A stretch of 64,000 bases of DNA from Breznakibacter sp047600785 (GTDB lineage Bacteria > Bacteroidota > Bacteroidia > Bacteroidales > Marinilabiliaceae), in the NCBI GenBank assembly GCA_047600785.1, contig JASGKH010000002.1, positions 1,612,001-1,676,000 of the forward strand, read 5' to 3'. Shown here piece after piece: positions 35,514-43,574 of the stretch. The translations under genes and the position numbers were made by a program. Position 1 is the first letter of the stretch, and each line of letters opens with the position of its first letter. The notes under the pieces were generated by a model that was given only the letters and a program-made list of their open reading frames with translations, did no database searches and had not been told where the DNA came from.

Positions 35514-35989
35514 AACTGTGAAAAATAAGTGAATGAATGGTTGAATTTACTAAACGCTTTATGTTTTTTTGCATATTTTATGGAATTTTCCGTTTTTACG
35601 ATGCAAAATTTTTCTTTGCCCGACGCGCGTCCAAACAAAGAAAAACATCCGATACTCCTTTTTTCAATTATGTATTTATAAAAACGCAAGGGCTTGTCTT
35701 GCTGTTGGCACCTCTTGCGTTAAGCTCCCTGTGGTATGGAGGGGGTTGGAACTCATTTAACTTAATCAATTCCACCTCAATGTGTGCAACCAGCAGTTCT
35801 AGCCGCTGTTGGCCCCATTTTGTCGGCATGGAACTCAGATTTAAAGTCATGACTTATTTTTGAACACACAACAGCCCTGAATAAGAATCATTTAGCATTA
35901 GATCGTCGGTGCATGCTGTTCCTGTAAAATTTTGAAGATTCAATTTTATTGAGTAAATTTACTTTATATATTGAGTAAATTAAAAATAC
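35514..35989. promoter_or_regulatory. Intergenic region with paired repeats before the DUF4143 ATPase
   Basis: Most of these 476 bp show nothing secure. Next to the ATPase start, ATTGAGTAAATT occurs twice (35948-35959 and 35970-35981), 22 bp apart or two helical turns, and AGTAAATTTACT (35952-35963) is palindromic. The paired sites suggest a cooperative repressor, perhaps the ATPase itself or a partner. A 60-codon minus-strand frame at 35668-35850 has plausible composition but no recognisable domain. Confidence 0.5.
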
Positions 35990-37174
35990 ATGTTTGAACG
36001 CCCTTATTTAAAATTGGTTAAAGCAAGAATTGAAGAATCACGAAAATACATTCAAGTTATTCTTGGGCCTCGTCAAGTGGGGAAAACGACTATGGTAACC
36101 CAACTATTGTCTCAACTACCGATCCCAAACTTATACGAATCGGCAGATGCTATTTCGGCAACAAACCCAGCTTGGTTAATGCAGGTGTGGGAGTCAGCCA
36201 GATTGCGATTAAAAGCATCTGGAGTATCTGAATTATTGCTGGTAATTGATGAAATACAGAAGATTGATAATTGGAGTGAAGTTGTGAAGCAACAATGGGA
36301 TAGAGATATCCGTGAAAACATTAACATTAAAGTGATCCTGCTTGGGTCATCTCGCCTATTGATTCAAAGGGGATTAACCGAATCCTTAGCCGGGCGATTT
36401 GAAACACTATATCTCGGACATTGGTCTTATTCCGAAATGCAGGAGGCATTTGGATGGAGTATAGAACAATACGTTTACTTTGGCGGCTATCCTGGATCCG
36501 CAATCCTGATTAGGGACGAAGAACGTTGGAAGAACTACATAAAGGACTCGCTTATCGAAACGAGTATCTCCAAAGATATTTTAATGCTGACACGGGTTGA
36601 TAAGCCTGCTCTATTGAAACGATTGTTTGAATTGGGTTGTCTGTATTCAGGTCAGATTCTTTCTTATACAAAGATTATAGGACAACTTCAAGATGCAGGA
36701 AACACTACAACGTTGGCGAACTACCTAAAGCTATTATCCGATTGTGGCTTATTAGGAGGTTTAGATAAGTATGCCGGAGATATAATTCGCAAGCGTGGTT
36801 CAAGTCCGAAATTTCAGGTCTATAACAACGCCCTGATAACGTCTCAGAGTAATAACACTTACGAAAAGGCAATCATTAATCCTGAATTATGGGGACGGCT
36901 CGTTGAGTCTTCTGTGGGAGTTCACTTGATTAATAATTCCATTTCTGAGAGATATAATCTTTATTATTGGCGTGATGGAAATTATGAAGTTGACTTTGTA
37001 TTAGAGAAAGGAGATAAAGTAATCGGGCTTGAAGTGAAAAGCGGAATGAGAGCGGAGAATGCAGGTATAGGTGTATTTACAGAGAAGTTTCATCCTGAAA
37101 AAACATTGCTTGTTGGAACAGGAGGAATTCCTTACGATGAGTTTTTAAAGATTAATCCAAAAGAGCTATTTTAA
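35990..37174 (+). CDS. AAA_14/DUF4143 family ATPase
   Basis: A 394-residue protein. Walker A is ILGPRQVGKTTMV (about 26-38), Walker B LLLVIDEIQKI near 88, and a sensor segment VILLGSSRLLIQRG near 114. The C-terminal DUF4143 region contains a PD-(D/E)XK-like core, YEVDFVLEKGDKVIGLEVKSG near 330. The family is abundant in Bacteroidetes and its function is unknown; it may be an NTP-driven nuclease-like or TA-related protein. It is more AT-rich than the genes to its left and lies just outside the left end of the integrated element. Confidence 0.85.
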   Translation: MFERPYLKLVKARIEESRKYIQVILGPRQVGKTTMVTQLLSQLPIPNLYESADAISATNPAWLMQVWESARLRLKASGVSELLLVIDEIQKIDNWSEVVKQQWDRDIRENINIKVILLGSSRLLIQRGLTESLAGRFETLYLGHWSYSEMQEAFGWSIEQYVYFGGYPGSAILIRDEERWKNYIKDSLIETSISKDILMLTRVDKPALLKRLFELGCLYSGQILSYTKIIGQLQDAGNTTTLANYLKLLSDCGLLGGLDKYAGDIIRKRGSSPKFQVYNNALITSQSNNTYEKAIINPELWGRLVESSVGVHLINNSISERYNLYYWRDGNYEVDFVLEKGDKVIGLEVKSGMRAENAGIGVFTEKFHPEKTLLVGTGGIPYDEFLKINPKELF

Positions 37175-37318
37175 TATTATAAAGATAGTATACGAGATAC
37201 ACAAGAGGGTACAGTATAGGTGCTAAAATGTGTCTTAAAAGTGAGATGTCGATTTTATAATAAACTGATATATAGAAAATAATTATAAAATATTTAGATT
37301 CGAATCCTTTTAGGATGT

Positions 37319-37354
37319 AAAAAAGCCTTGATAATAAGTAAATTATCAAGGCTT
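37319..37354 (-). terminator. Stranded terminator of the ancestral tRNA-Asp operon
   Basis: AAGCCTTGATAA (37323-37334) pairs perfectly with TTATCAAGGCTT (37343-37354); read leftward six T residues follow (A at 37319-37324). It points away from the element, 10 bp outside the left 13-bp repeat. Without the element it would follow directly after the tRNA-Asp 3' end, so it is best read as the original tRNA terminator left behind by the insertion. It could also stop DUF4143 transcripts. Confidence 0.7.
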
Positions 37355-37364
37355 TGCATTTTTC

Positions 37365-37377
37365 GCGGTATGGACGG
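37365..37377. other. attL core of the element
   Basis: The 13-bp GCGGTATGGACGG equals the acceptor and T-arm edge of the tRNA-Asp genes at 61960 and 62062. No other tRNA sequence surrounds it, as expected for the far end of an element integrated into a tRNA 3' end. Confidence 0.78.
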
Positions 37378-37556
37378 AAGATGAACGCATCATCTAACCG
37401 GCACATATCTAATATTTTAGTTCAATCAAATACTCAGTCCCATGTTATATCCCAAGAGGCTGTTTCCCTGCTTCTCTCTTTCCTGCATAACCCTATGAAC
37501 TACAAGTACAAAGATACAAAAAAATATCTGTTTTTTCGACAAATTCCGAGAAAAAA

Positions 37557-38803
37557 TTATCTTTTTTTCATCCACCAAGGCTTTGCCCAGAAATTATATC
37601 CGCTTCCCGATTCTTCCTGATAGCTTTGATATCCCCAGGAAGTTTGTTGTTTGGGACGCCCCGGTTGGGTTATTTCGTCTTTGTCATAATGATCCAGATA
37701 TTCATCTTCTTTTGAAATGAAGGGATCCAGCCAATCGGCTTTTTCTTTTGCCCAAGCAATTTTTTTCAGCACCTCCTCTTCTTCGATATTGTTCTTTTGG
37801 AGATAGTCTTCATACCTGTAAATGTAATCACGTATGATGTTTGCTTTGTATAAACGGTCTGCCATTGTAAATAGAGACTGGAATTCCTTTAATTCCGTTT
37901 TCCGTTTCATCTCGAATTCCTCACGTTGTCGTTCTTCTTCCTCACGTTTAATACGTTGTTTTTCTTCTTCAATCCGATTTTCTTTAATTTCTTCCGATTT
38001 GATTTCGCAAAAAGCAATTATGGCAGCAATTTTATCTTCCAATTTTGTGTATGACGTATCTTTATAACATGAACTTTTTTCCCAATATCCAAAATGATAG
38101 AATATGTTGAAATGCAGTTCGCCGCTAAAAATATTGTTGTAATTATCGCGCGGATTACTACTGTTTGGATTTTGCCTTTTTCTTTCAGTCATATTGACAC
38201 GGAATTCCTCTTCATTGACCACAAAATACGTTTTATCCACATCGATCTTGACGCGATGCCCCCGATTGTTCATTGACTTTATAATCGTAGAAAAAATTGA
38301 CAATGCCCGATCAACCGATACATTGGAAACATAAACGTCCAGCGTTTCTTTAATTTTACTTTTGTAAGGATTCTTTCTCAGATAAACATTATTATCTGCC
38401 GATTCATAAGTGCCTCTTAGTTTTTCTTTCGTGTCGATAATCAGGGCTTCTTTTGCATACAACACTTCTGAAACCGCATACCAATCGGGATTTTCAGACA
38501 GTAACAATTTTTCAAGGTCTCTTTGCTTATTTATCAGAGGTTCAAGATCAACAATAATATCATTTGGATCAACCTCTTTCAAGTCAACATATTGTTTTTT
38601 TCTTCATATTCATTTGGTATAGGTAATATTTCTACTGTTTTTCCGCTCTGTAATTTCGCCCAATATCCAATCGGAGGTGTTGGTATATTCATCGATTTAC
38701 AATGTTTTCTTAAACCGTTGTCCGATATACCAAACCGTTTGCATACGGTAGACATCGGCTCACTCCAAACCAAATCATATAGTTCTTTTCGTGTCAGTTT
38801 CAT
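37557..38803 (-). pseudogene. HTH-containing hypothetical protein split by a one-base frameshift
   Basis: The 5' frame (38579-38803) gives MKLTRKELYDLVWSEPMSTVCKRFGISDNGLRKHC..NIPTPPIGYWAKLQSGK, a helix-turn-helix-like start. The 3' frame (37557-38582) continues KEVDPNDIIVDLEPL and holds a charged coiled coil rich in EEEKQRIKREEEERQ. Adding one base to the seven-base T run at 38595-38601 (A on the coding strand) joins them in frame as YEEKKQYVDLKEVD. The rebuilt protein is about 415 residues. Function is unknown. It lies at the left edge of the element with an excisionase-like gene upstream. Confidence 0.75.
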
Positions 38804-38815
38804 AGCTTTATTTTT

Positions 38816-39163
38816 TTAATATCTTCGTCCGCTTTGATATTCTTCGGCAAAAGTCTTAACCCGGGAACCTTCAACCCATTTGACCAATTCATCTTCAAAA
38901 AAATACACTTTTTTATCTTGTACATAATGAGGAATAGATCTTGAGCGAACCAATTTATTTATAGCTCTTTCGGTTTCATCTAAAATTCTGGCGGCATCTG
39001 CAATTCCTATCGGACGGTGCTTATCTACTCCCAAACCAAGCTGTTTTTCAATATGTTCCAATAGTACCCGCATTTCAGCGATTTCATTTATGAGGTAATT
39101 AACTGCTTTGGGAACATTCTGCATGGTTAATTCTTCTTTTTCTTCTTCTGTACTTTTTTCCAT
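38816..39163 (-). CDS. Excisionase-like helix-turn-helix protein
   Basis: A 115-residue protein with a coiled N-terminal half (about 14-45) and a MerR/Xis-type helix-turn-helix: GIADAARILDETERAINKLVRSRSIPHYVQDKKVYFFEDELVKWV. This layout of a small coil plus HTH_17-like domain recurs at 46925, 59835 and 60127 in the element. It runs leftward into the split hypothetical gene, 12 bp apart, and probably controls it. A promoter is proposed at 39241-39274. Confidence 0.8.
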   Translation of the reverse strand: MEKSTEEEKEELTMQNVPKAVNYLINEIAEMRVLLEHIEKQLGLGVDKHRPIGIADAARILDETERAINKLVRSRSIPHYVQDKKVYFFEDELVKWVEGSRVKTFAEEYQSGRRY

Positions 39164-39240
39164 ACTCTGATAATTTAAAATGTTTTGTGTGCAATATTAC
39201 TAATTATTCATAAGAATAATCGAACATAAAAATATAAAAA

Positions 39241-39274
39241 CAAACTTAATAGCACACAAAAAATAAAAAACAAA
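39241..39274 (-). promoter_or_regulatory. Bacteroidetes-type promoter of the HTH gene
   Basis: Read leftward, TTTG (39271-39274) and TAAGTTTG (39241-39248) are separated by 22 bp. Transcription would start near 39234, giving a leader of about 70 nt before the ATG at 39163. Confidence 0.45.
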
Positions 39275-39646
39275 GGATATTCACAGCCGTTAAAAACCGG
39301 ATGCTTTTATGGCTGGATAAGATGTGTAAAACGTATTATCTTTTTAAATCACCCTTGCAAATTTTTCGAGTACAAAAGAAAATTCAGACACAAACACAGA
39401 TTATTTCGAGTATGAAAGAAAACTTCACAACATTAGAGGTATTTCGAAGATGCGGTTTTTGAGTATTCTATTATTTAACAAGCATTTAATCAGCCGCAAA
39501 AGTAGAATAGGTAATGATTTGGAAACGACTGAAACTCTTTGGTCTGCTTAGTTTCTCCATTGTTTCAAATAACTCAAGCACAAAGATAAAAATAGTTTTT
39601 CAATCAACATAATTTGAAGATAAAGTATTTTTAGTCCAAACAAAAA

Positions 39647-39672
39647 GGCTACCCAATTTATTTTGGATAGCC
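39647..39672 (-). terminator. Terminator at the end of the exported-enzyme cluster
   Basis: GGCTACCCAA (39647-39656) pairs with TTGGATAGCC (39663-39672) with one mismatch; read leftward five T residues follow (A at 39642-39646). It lies just after the stop of the chimeric remnant and would end the whole leftward cluster. Confidence 0.75.
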
Positions 39673-39694
39673 CTATAACATCAATTTTATCTGG

Positions 39695-40035
39695 CTAAAA
39701 TTTATACAAATTCAATCCTGTTTCTTCATCGAAAGAACGATTAGCTTCACCCCCAGAATCTTCGACAACAAACTCTCCTGCCTTATCTATATACTTTTTT
39801 GTAGTGGGATCAAAAAAACGTAAGGTAGCTTCATCTACTGTGTCAAGACCGTAAACTGCTCCTGCTTTGATATTCTGATCTTCACAAAACGCAGTAATTG
39901 CTTTTGTAATTTCAGCACGATTCTGAATGCTTACGATATACTTGTTTTCAACTCTCTGATTCTGGAAATTGAGTGCTGCTTGCGATTCCCATTCTTCGAG
40001 AATTGTAAACTTCGAGCTATTTTCAACATCCTTGT
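39695..40035 (-). pseudogene. Chimeric remnant: monooxygenase-domain piece fused to DUF296 piece
   Basis: There is no start codon, but the minus strand is open from about 40035 to a TAG at 39695-39697. The first part reads KFTILEEWESQAALNF, matching the ABM-type monooxygenase at 43190 (KFIILEEWKSQETIDF). It then switches to NKYIVSIQNRAEITKAITAF..LRFFDPTTKKYIDK, matching the DUF296 protein at 42661, skips about 40 residues, and ends EANRSFDEETGLNLYKF. The last 60 bp are nearly identical to 42661-42720. It is a recombination product of two neighbours followed by decay. Confidence 0.85.
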
Positions 40036-40139
40036 ATTAACAGTTCGTTATTTTTTATAAAAATATAATTACCGGTTAGTTGAAAAGCAGTTCTAATGCT
40101 TACTAACATCTGTATTACTGTTTTTTTCTGACCTTTTTA

Positions 40140-40649
40140 TTAGGGTTTGTTACTGTAGTACTCTTCATCCGTAACCGGTTTCAGCCATACAGTCGGCTCA
40201 TTTTGGCTGTTGATGCTTACGGCTATATGAGTAAGAGCACTGTCAGGCGACGCACCATGCCAATGTTCTACATCAGGAGGTATATTGACTACATCACGTT
40301 TTCGTATTATTTGGATTGGTTTACCTTTCTCCTGATAGTAACCCAAACCAGCTGTTACAATGAGTACCTGACCTCCCGGGTGACTATGCCAGTTTGTTCT
40401 CGCACCCGGTTCAAAAGTTACACTACCAACTCGGCTCAGTGTATCCGAAAGTATTTCCCGCCAAACCTCTCCGGTGAAATTACCGTTCGTTCCGGTTGAT
40501 TCCTTTTCCGAAACCTTTTCTCCTTTCGGGAAAAAAACCTCTGTTTGTTGTTGGTTGTCGGGATTAACTTCGTTTTCCGTAGACGGCTGTTTGCAAGAAT
40601 AAACTGTGATGATTGTAAAAGCCATGATTATAATGTTTATTTTATTCAT
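40140..40649 (-). CDS. Cupin-domain lipoprotein
   Basis: A 169-residue lipoprotein from the ATG at 40649 (hydrophobic run then TVYSC lipobox). The cupin barrel shows GARTNWHSHPGGQVLIVTAGLGYY (His ligands) and DVVNIPPDVEHWHGASP. The ATG overlaps the upstream stop by ATGA, which fixes the start and shows coupling. Similar cupins bind a metal and occur with quinone- or aromatic-processing enzymes, fitting the ABM-type neighbour, but no substrate can be named. It is the last intact gene of the leftward cluster. Confidence 0.82.
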   Translation of the reverse strand: MNKINIIIMAFTIITVYSCKQPSTENEVNPDNQQQTEVFFPKGEKVSEKESTGTNGNFTGEVWREILSDTLSRVGSVTFEPGARTNWHSHPGGQVLIVTAGLGYYQEKGKPIQIIRKRDVVNIPPDVEHWHGASPDSALTHIAVSINSQNEPTVWLKPVTDEEYYSNKP

Positions 40650-41158
40650 TTTATATCGTTCTTTTGATTGATTATTAAAACTAATTTCCACAACTTTCGA
40701 TTTGGCGTACTTGCAAAGAATCTACGCTGAATTATTCTTTTTCGTGCAGCTTTTTCTTCTCTTTCCTGCATTACAGGATAGATAGGCAGAAAATCGTAAG
40801 TGAGGTAAAACTCAGTTGTAAATCCACCCCACGCACCGCTTTCAAACACTTGGTTGATTTCTCGTATGTTCTCTGCTTTTGTACGCAACGTGATAATTTG
40901 CCCGATACCCATTACCACATTCCACGACAGAATCCGACTGCGGCTCTGGCTGAGTTTTTCGTAAAACTTCTGCTTCATGACCCGCGTCTGAATAGTATCC
41001 ACCGGATTTTCTTGGATATGCCGCAACACAACGGTTATCATCATGCTGTCGCTCGATTGATATGGAATTGTGCTTGTGGGTTGCTGCTGTGCATAAGTCA
41101 AAGAACCGACAAAAACGGTAATAATCCCTATTATGATTATTTTTTTCATTGCTTTCAT
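40646..41158 (-). CDS. Secreted hypothetical protein of the exported-enzyme cluster
   Basis: A 170-residue protein with a signal peptide (IIIIGIITVFVGSLTYAQ). The mature part has a ferredoxin-like alternation: a strand with SMMITVVLRHIQEN, a helix MKQKFYEKLSQSRSRI, then WNVVMGIGQIITLRTKAENIREINQVFES and a YLTYDFLPI strand. This suggests a dimeric alpha-beta barrel fold like the ABM, muconolactone-isomerase or YciI groups. It overlaps the cupin gene (ATGA) and lies 17 bp after the amidohydrolase gene. Function unassigned. Confidence 0.65.
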   Translation of the reverse strand: MKAMKKIIIIGIITVFVGSLTYAQQQPTSTIPYQSSDSMMITVVLRHIQENPVDTIQTRVMKQKFYEKLSQSRSRILSWNVVMGIGQIITLRTKAENIREINQVFESGAWGGFTTEFYLTYDFLPIYPVMQEREEKAARKRIIQRRFFASTPNRKLWKLVLIINQKNDIK

Positions 41159-41175
41159 TTAATAATTTAAAATAT

Positions 41176-42519
41176 TTATCTGTTAACTTCTTGCCCTGCT
41201 TTATAGACGTTGGAAATATTTTTCGTATTTTTTATATCGTCAACAGGGTTTGCATTTAAGACAATAAAATCAGCGACTTTACCAATTTCCAATGTGCCGT
41301 AGTCTTGGTCTATCCTCAATGTTTGAGCCGCATTTTGAGTGGCAACGTTTATTGCCTGTAACGGGGTTAACCCGGCTTGTGTCATCAATTCCAATTCCAA
41401 ATGTTCCGAAAACCCCTGCGCCCTGAGAGGGGTTGCTCCACTATCGGTTCCCAAAGAAACAAGTATCCCCGCATCGAAAACACGTTTTAAGTTTTTAAGA
41501 GCTGTTTCAAAACCTTTCTGATTGGTTTCGAAGTTTTTGCCGGTTTTCACACTGTTTTTGAAATCATCAGATGTTATCATTTCATATACCCCGGGTTCAA
41601 GCGATTCTTTGAAAAAGTCATCATTAATCCATTCCGGCTCAAACCCATAGACATACGAGAACTTATCTAAGCTCAATGTGGGAATATATACAATATTTCT
41701 GCTTTTCATCTGCGCCAATGTATTATCATCTATCTCCTTATCACGAATGCTATGTGCAATAATGTCAATACTGTCGTTTACTAATTGCTGCAAATCAGAT
41801 AAATAATAGACATGCGCCGCTACCCGCAAATCCCTTTTATGTGCTTCCTCAATAATTGTCCTTATTATTTCCCAATCCATTTTGGGTACCGAGCCAAGGA
41901 AATCGTCCACCCATATTTTGACTATTGTGGGATTGAGTTGTTTTAAACTATCCATTAAAACAGGAATATTATCCGTGCTTGTGGGGCGAAAAACGGCATC
42001 CATTGCCATATTAGCCGGTGGAGCGCCGTTGGTCACACCAAATCCGCGCCCCGCATTTAACATTCTTGCGCCGAATGTCCCGTTTTCTGCTTGTTCCCGA
42101 AGACTATCGGCAGAATAGAAGAGAGGTCTCTCACTACCCATCGACATGACGTGTAAAATACCATAATCCTGATACTTTTTCAGTTGGGAAGCGATATTTT
42201 CTTTTGTATAATTTTCAGGAACACATTCTGTACCTTTCAGTATCCCGACATGCGAATGGGATGCAATGATAGCTGGCATTATGGTTTTCCCCTTCAAATC
42301 AACCGTCTTCCCAGTAGTATCGGACAGATTTTGTCCTATTTTCTGAATCCTGCCGTCTACGACCAATATGTCACTGTTTTCTAAAACTTCACTGCCGTTA
42401 CCTGTAATAATGGTAGCATTTTCAAATAAAACGATTTCCGTATTTTGTTCTTTTTGACTACAAGAAACAATCGTCAAAATCATCAGTAAGAATAGAGGTT
42501 TAAAATAAATTGTAGTCAT
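41176..42519 (-). CDS. Amidohydrolase-family lipoprotein
   Basis: A 447-residue protein with a lipobox (LTIVSCSQ). The amidohydrolase barrel shows the metal segment IIASHSHVGI (the usual HxH), a candidate carboxylated Lys in IVKIWVDDF, later His in RVAAHVYY and IIAHSI, and the terminal Asp in SLGTDSGATPLRAQG. The end GTLEIGKVADFIVLNANP is typical of imidazolonepropionase- or dihydroorotase-like enzymes. It should hydrolyse a cyclic amide, ester or related bond outside the cytoplasm. Substrate unknown; it sits in the AraC-linked cluster. Confidence 0.85.
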   Translation of the reverse strand: MTTIYFKPLFLLMILTIVSCSQKEQNTEIVLFENATIITGNGSEVLENSDILVVDGRIQKIGQNLSDTTGKTVDLKGKTIMPAIIASHSHVGILKGTECVPENYTKENIASQLKKYQDYGILHVMSMGSERPLFYSADSLREQAENGTFGARMLNAGRGFGVTNGAPPANMAMDAVFRPTSTDNIPVLMDSLKQLNPTIVKIWVDDFLGSVPKMDWEIIRTIIEEAHKRDLRVAAHVYYLSDLQQLVNDSIDIIAHSIRDKEIDDNTLAQMKSRNIVYIPTLSLDKFSYVYGFEPEWINDDFFKESLEPGVYEMITSDDFKNSVKTGKNFETNQKGFETALKNLKRVFDAGILVSLGTDSGATPLRAQGFSEHLELELMTQAGLTPLQAINVATQNAAQTLRIDQDYGTLEIGKVADFIVLNANPVDDIKNTKNISNVYKAGQEVNR

Positions 42520-42660
42520 AAGGCATTATTAGCACTTTAAATTGTTGAAATATAAATCACATAACGGTATCTTACCTCCTTGTTGATTACTCTTTTGCAG
42601 GCTTGGTTCAGATAATTAGCTGATAACCTGCCTTGAATTTGGCAACAAACCGCAACAAAC

Positions 42661-43155
42661 CTAAAATTTATACAAATTCAAACCTGTTTCTTCATCGAAA
42701 GAACGATTAACTTCACCCCCAAAATCTTCGATAACAAATTCACCTGCCCCTTTTATAACGGCTGTCAATAAATGTCCCGCGATGGATGTATAATCAGCGC
42801 GCCCCAAAGTGATATGCAGGTGGACATATGGTTTACCGTCCTTCTGTGAAATGTTCCCCGTAAGGTTGGTTACTTCCATTTGTTCTTTGTAGGTCTTGTC
42901 TACATACTTTTTCGTATTGGGATCGAAAAAGCGGAGGCTTGCTTGGTCAACAGCACCGAGACCAATCACCGAACCGGCTTTAATCTTTTGATCCGTAACG
43001 AAAGCGGTGATAGCTTCTGTAATTTCAGCACGATTCTGAATACTTACAACATACTTGTGTCCAAACTGTTTGTATGTGTACAACTTAGCTTCTGTTTGTG
43101 CATTTGCAGAAAAAATACTGCAAAGAAGAAATAATGATAGAATAATCTGTTTCAT
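42661..43155 (-). CDS. Exported DUF296/PPC-domain protein
   Basis: A 164-residue protein with a signal peptide ending FSANAQTEAK. The PPC (DUF296) fold is visible: VVSIQNRAEITEAITAFVTDQKIKAGSVIGLGAVDQASLRFFD, then YVHLHITLGRADYTSIAGHLLTAVI with the HLH metal-binding pair. The family usually binds DNA inside the cell, so an exported copy must do something else. Its signal-peptide segment shares 45 identical bases with that of the next gene upstream. A truncated relative lies at 39695. Confidence 0.85.
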   Translation of the reverse strand: MKQIILSLFLLCSIFSANAQTEAKLYTYKQFGHKYVVSIQNRAEITEAITAFVTDQKIKAGSVIGLGAVDQASLRFFDPNTKKYVDKTYKEQMEVTNLTGNISQKDGKPYVHLHITLGRADYTSIAGHLLTAVIKGAGEFVIEDFGGEVNRSFDEETGLNLYKF

Positions 43156-43189
43156 AACGTAAATCTTTGTTTAAAATTTATACTTATGG

Positions 43190-43558
43190 TTAATATACCT
43201 CCTGAATAACATCAATAGTAAGTAAATCTGCTTTTTCGTCCAGTTCTTTTTTGAGTGTGAGAAAATGAGCTGTTTTATTATGAAAGTCAATTGTTTCTTG
43301 AGATTTCCATTCTTCGAGAATTATAAACTTTAAGTCGTTATCAGTATCTCTGTGCAATACATACGAAATATTGCCTTCTTCTTTACGTGTTGCATCTGTT
43401 ACGGTGTGCAACACTTTTACGATATCTTCCTTAAATTCCGGTTTTGCAATTATAGTCGCCACAATTTTTAATTTCTTTGTGTTTGACTTAGCTTCTGTTT
43501 GTGCATTTGCAGAAAAAATACTGCAAAGAAAAATCATTGACAAAAGAACTTGTTTCAT
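43190..43558 (-). CDS. Exported ABM-domain monooxygenase-like protein
   Basis: A 122-residue protein. A signal peptide (LCSIFSANAQTEAK) precedes one antibiotic-biosynthesis-monooxygenase domain: LKIVATIIAKPEFKEDIVKVLHTVTDATRKEEGNISYVLHRDTDNDLKFIILEEWKSQETIDFHNKTAHF. Such domains act as quinol or polyketide monooxygenases or bind haem, often without cofactors. It lies 34 bp upstream of the DUF296 gene and 16 bp downstream of the DUF4861 gene. A 30-codon truncated copy of its N-terminus lies at 44728. Confidence 0.85.
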   Translation of the reverse strand: MKQVLLSMIFLCSIFSANAQTEAKSNTKKLKIVATIIAKPEFKEDIVKVLHTVTDATRKEEGNISYVLHRDTDNDLKFIILEEWKSQETIDFHNKTAHFLTLKKELDEKADLLTIDVIQEVY

Positions 43559-43574
43559 ATTATTTGTTTTTAAA

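Larger units (their letters stand above)
39164..39694. other. Non-coding AT-rich region with direct repeats
   Basis: No gene is supported in these 531 bp. Near the left edge lies a minus-strand promoter. TTTCGAGTA followed by AAAGAAAA occurs at 39364 and again 40 bp on at 39404, with a weaker third TATTTCGAAGA about 35 bp later. The repeats could be protein-binding sites of the element. Confidence 0.4.

Noticed and set aside
35668..35850. 60-codon minus-strand frame (GQQRLELLVAHIEVELIKLNEF region)
   Set aside because: Composition is protein-like, but no family was recognised and it has no visible ribosome-binding site or promoter. Left within the intergenic entry.
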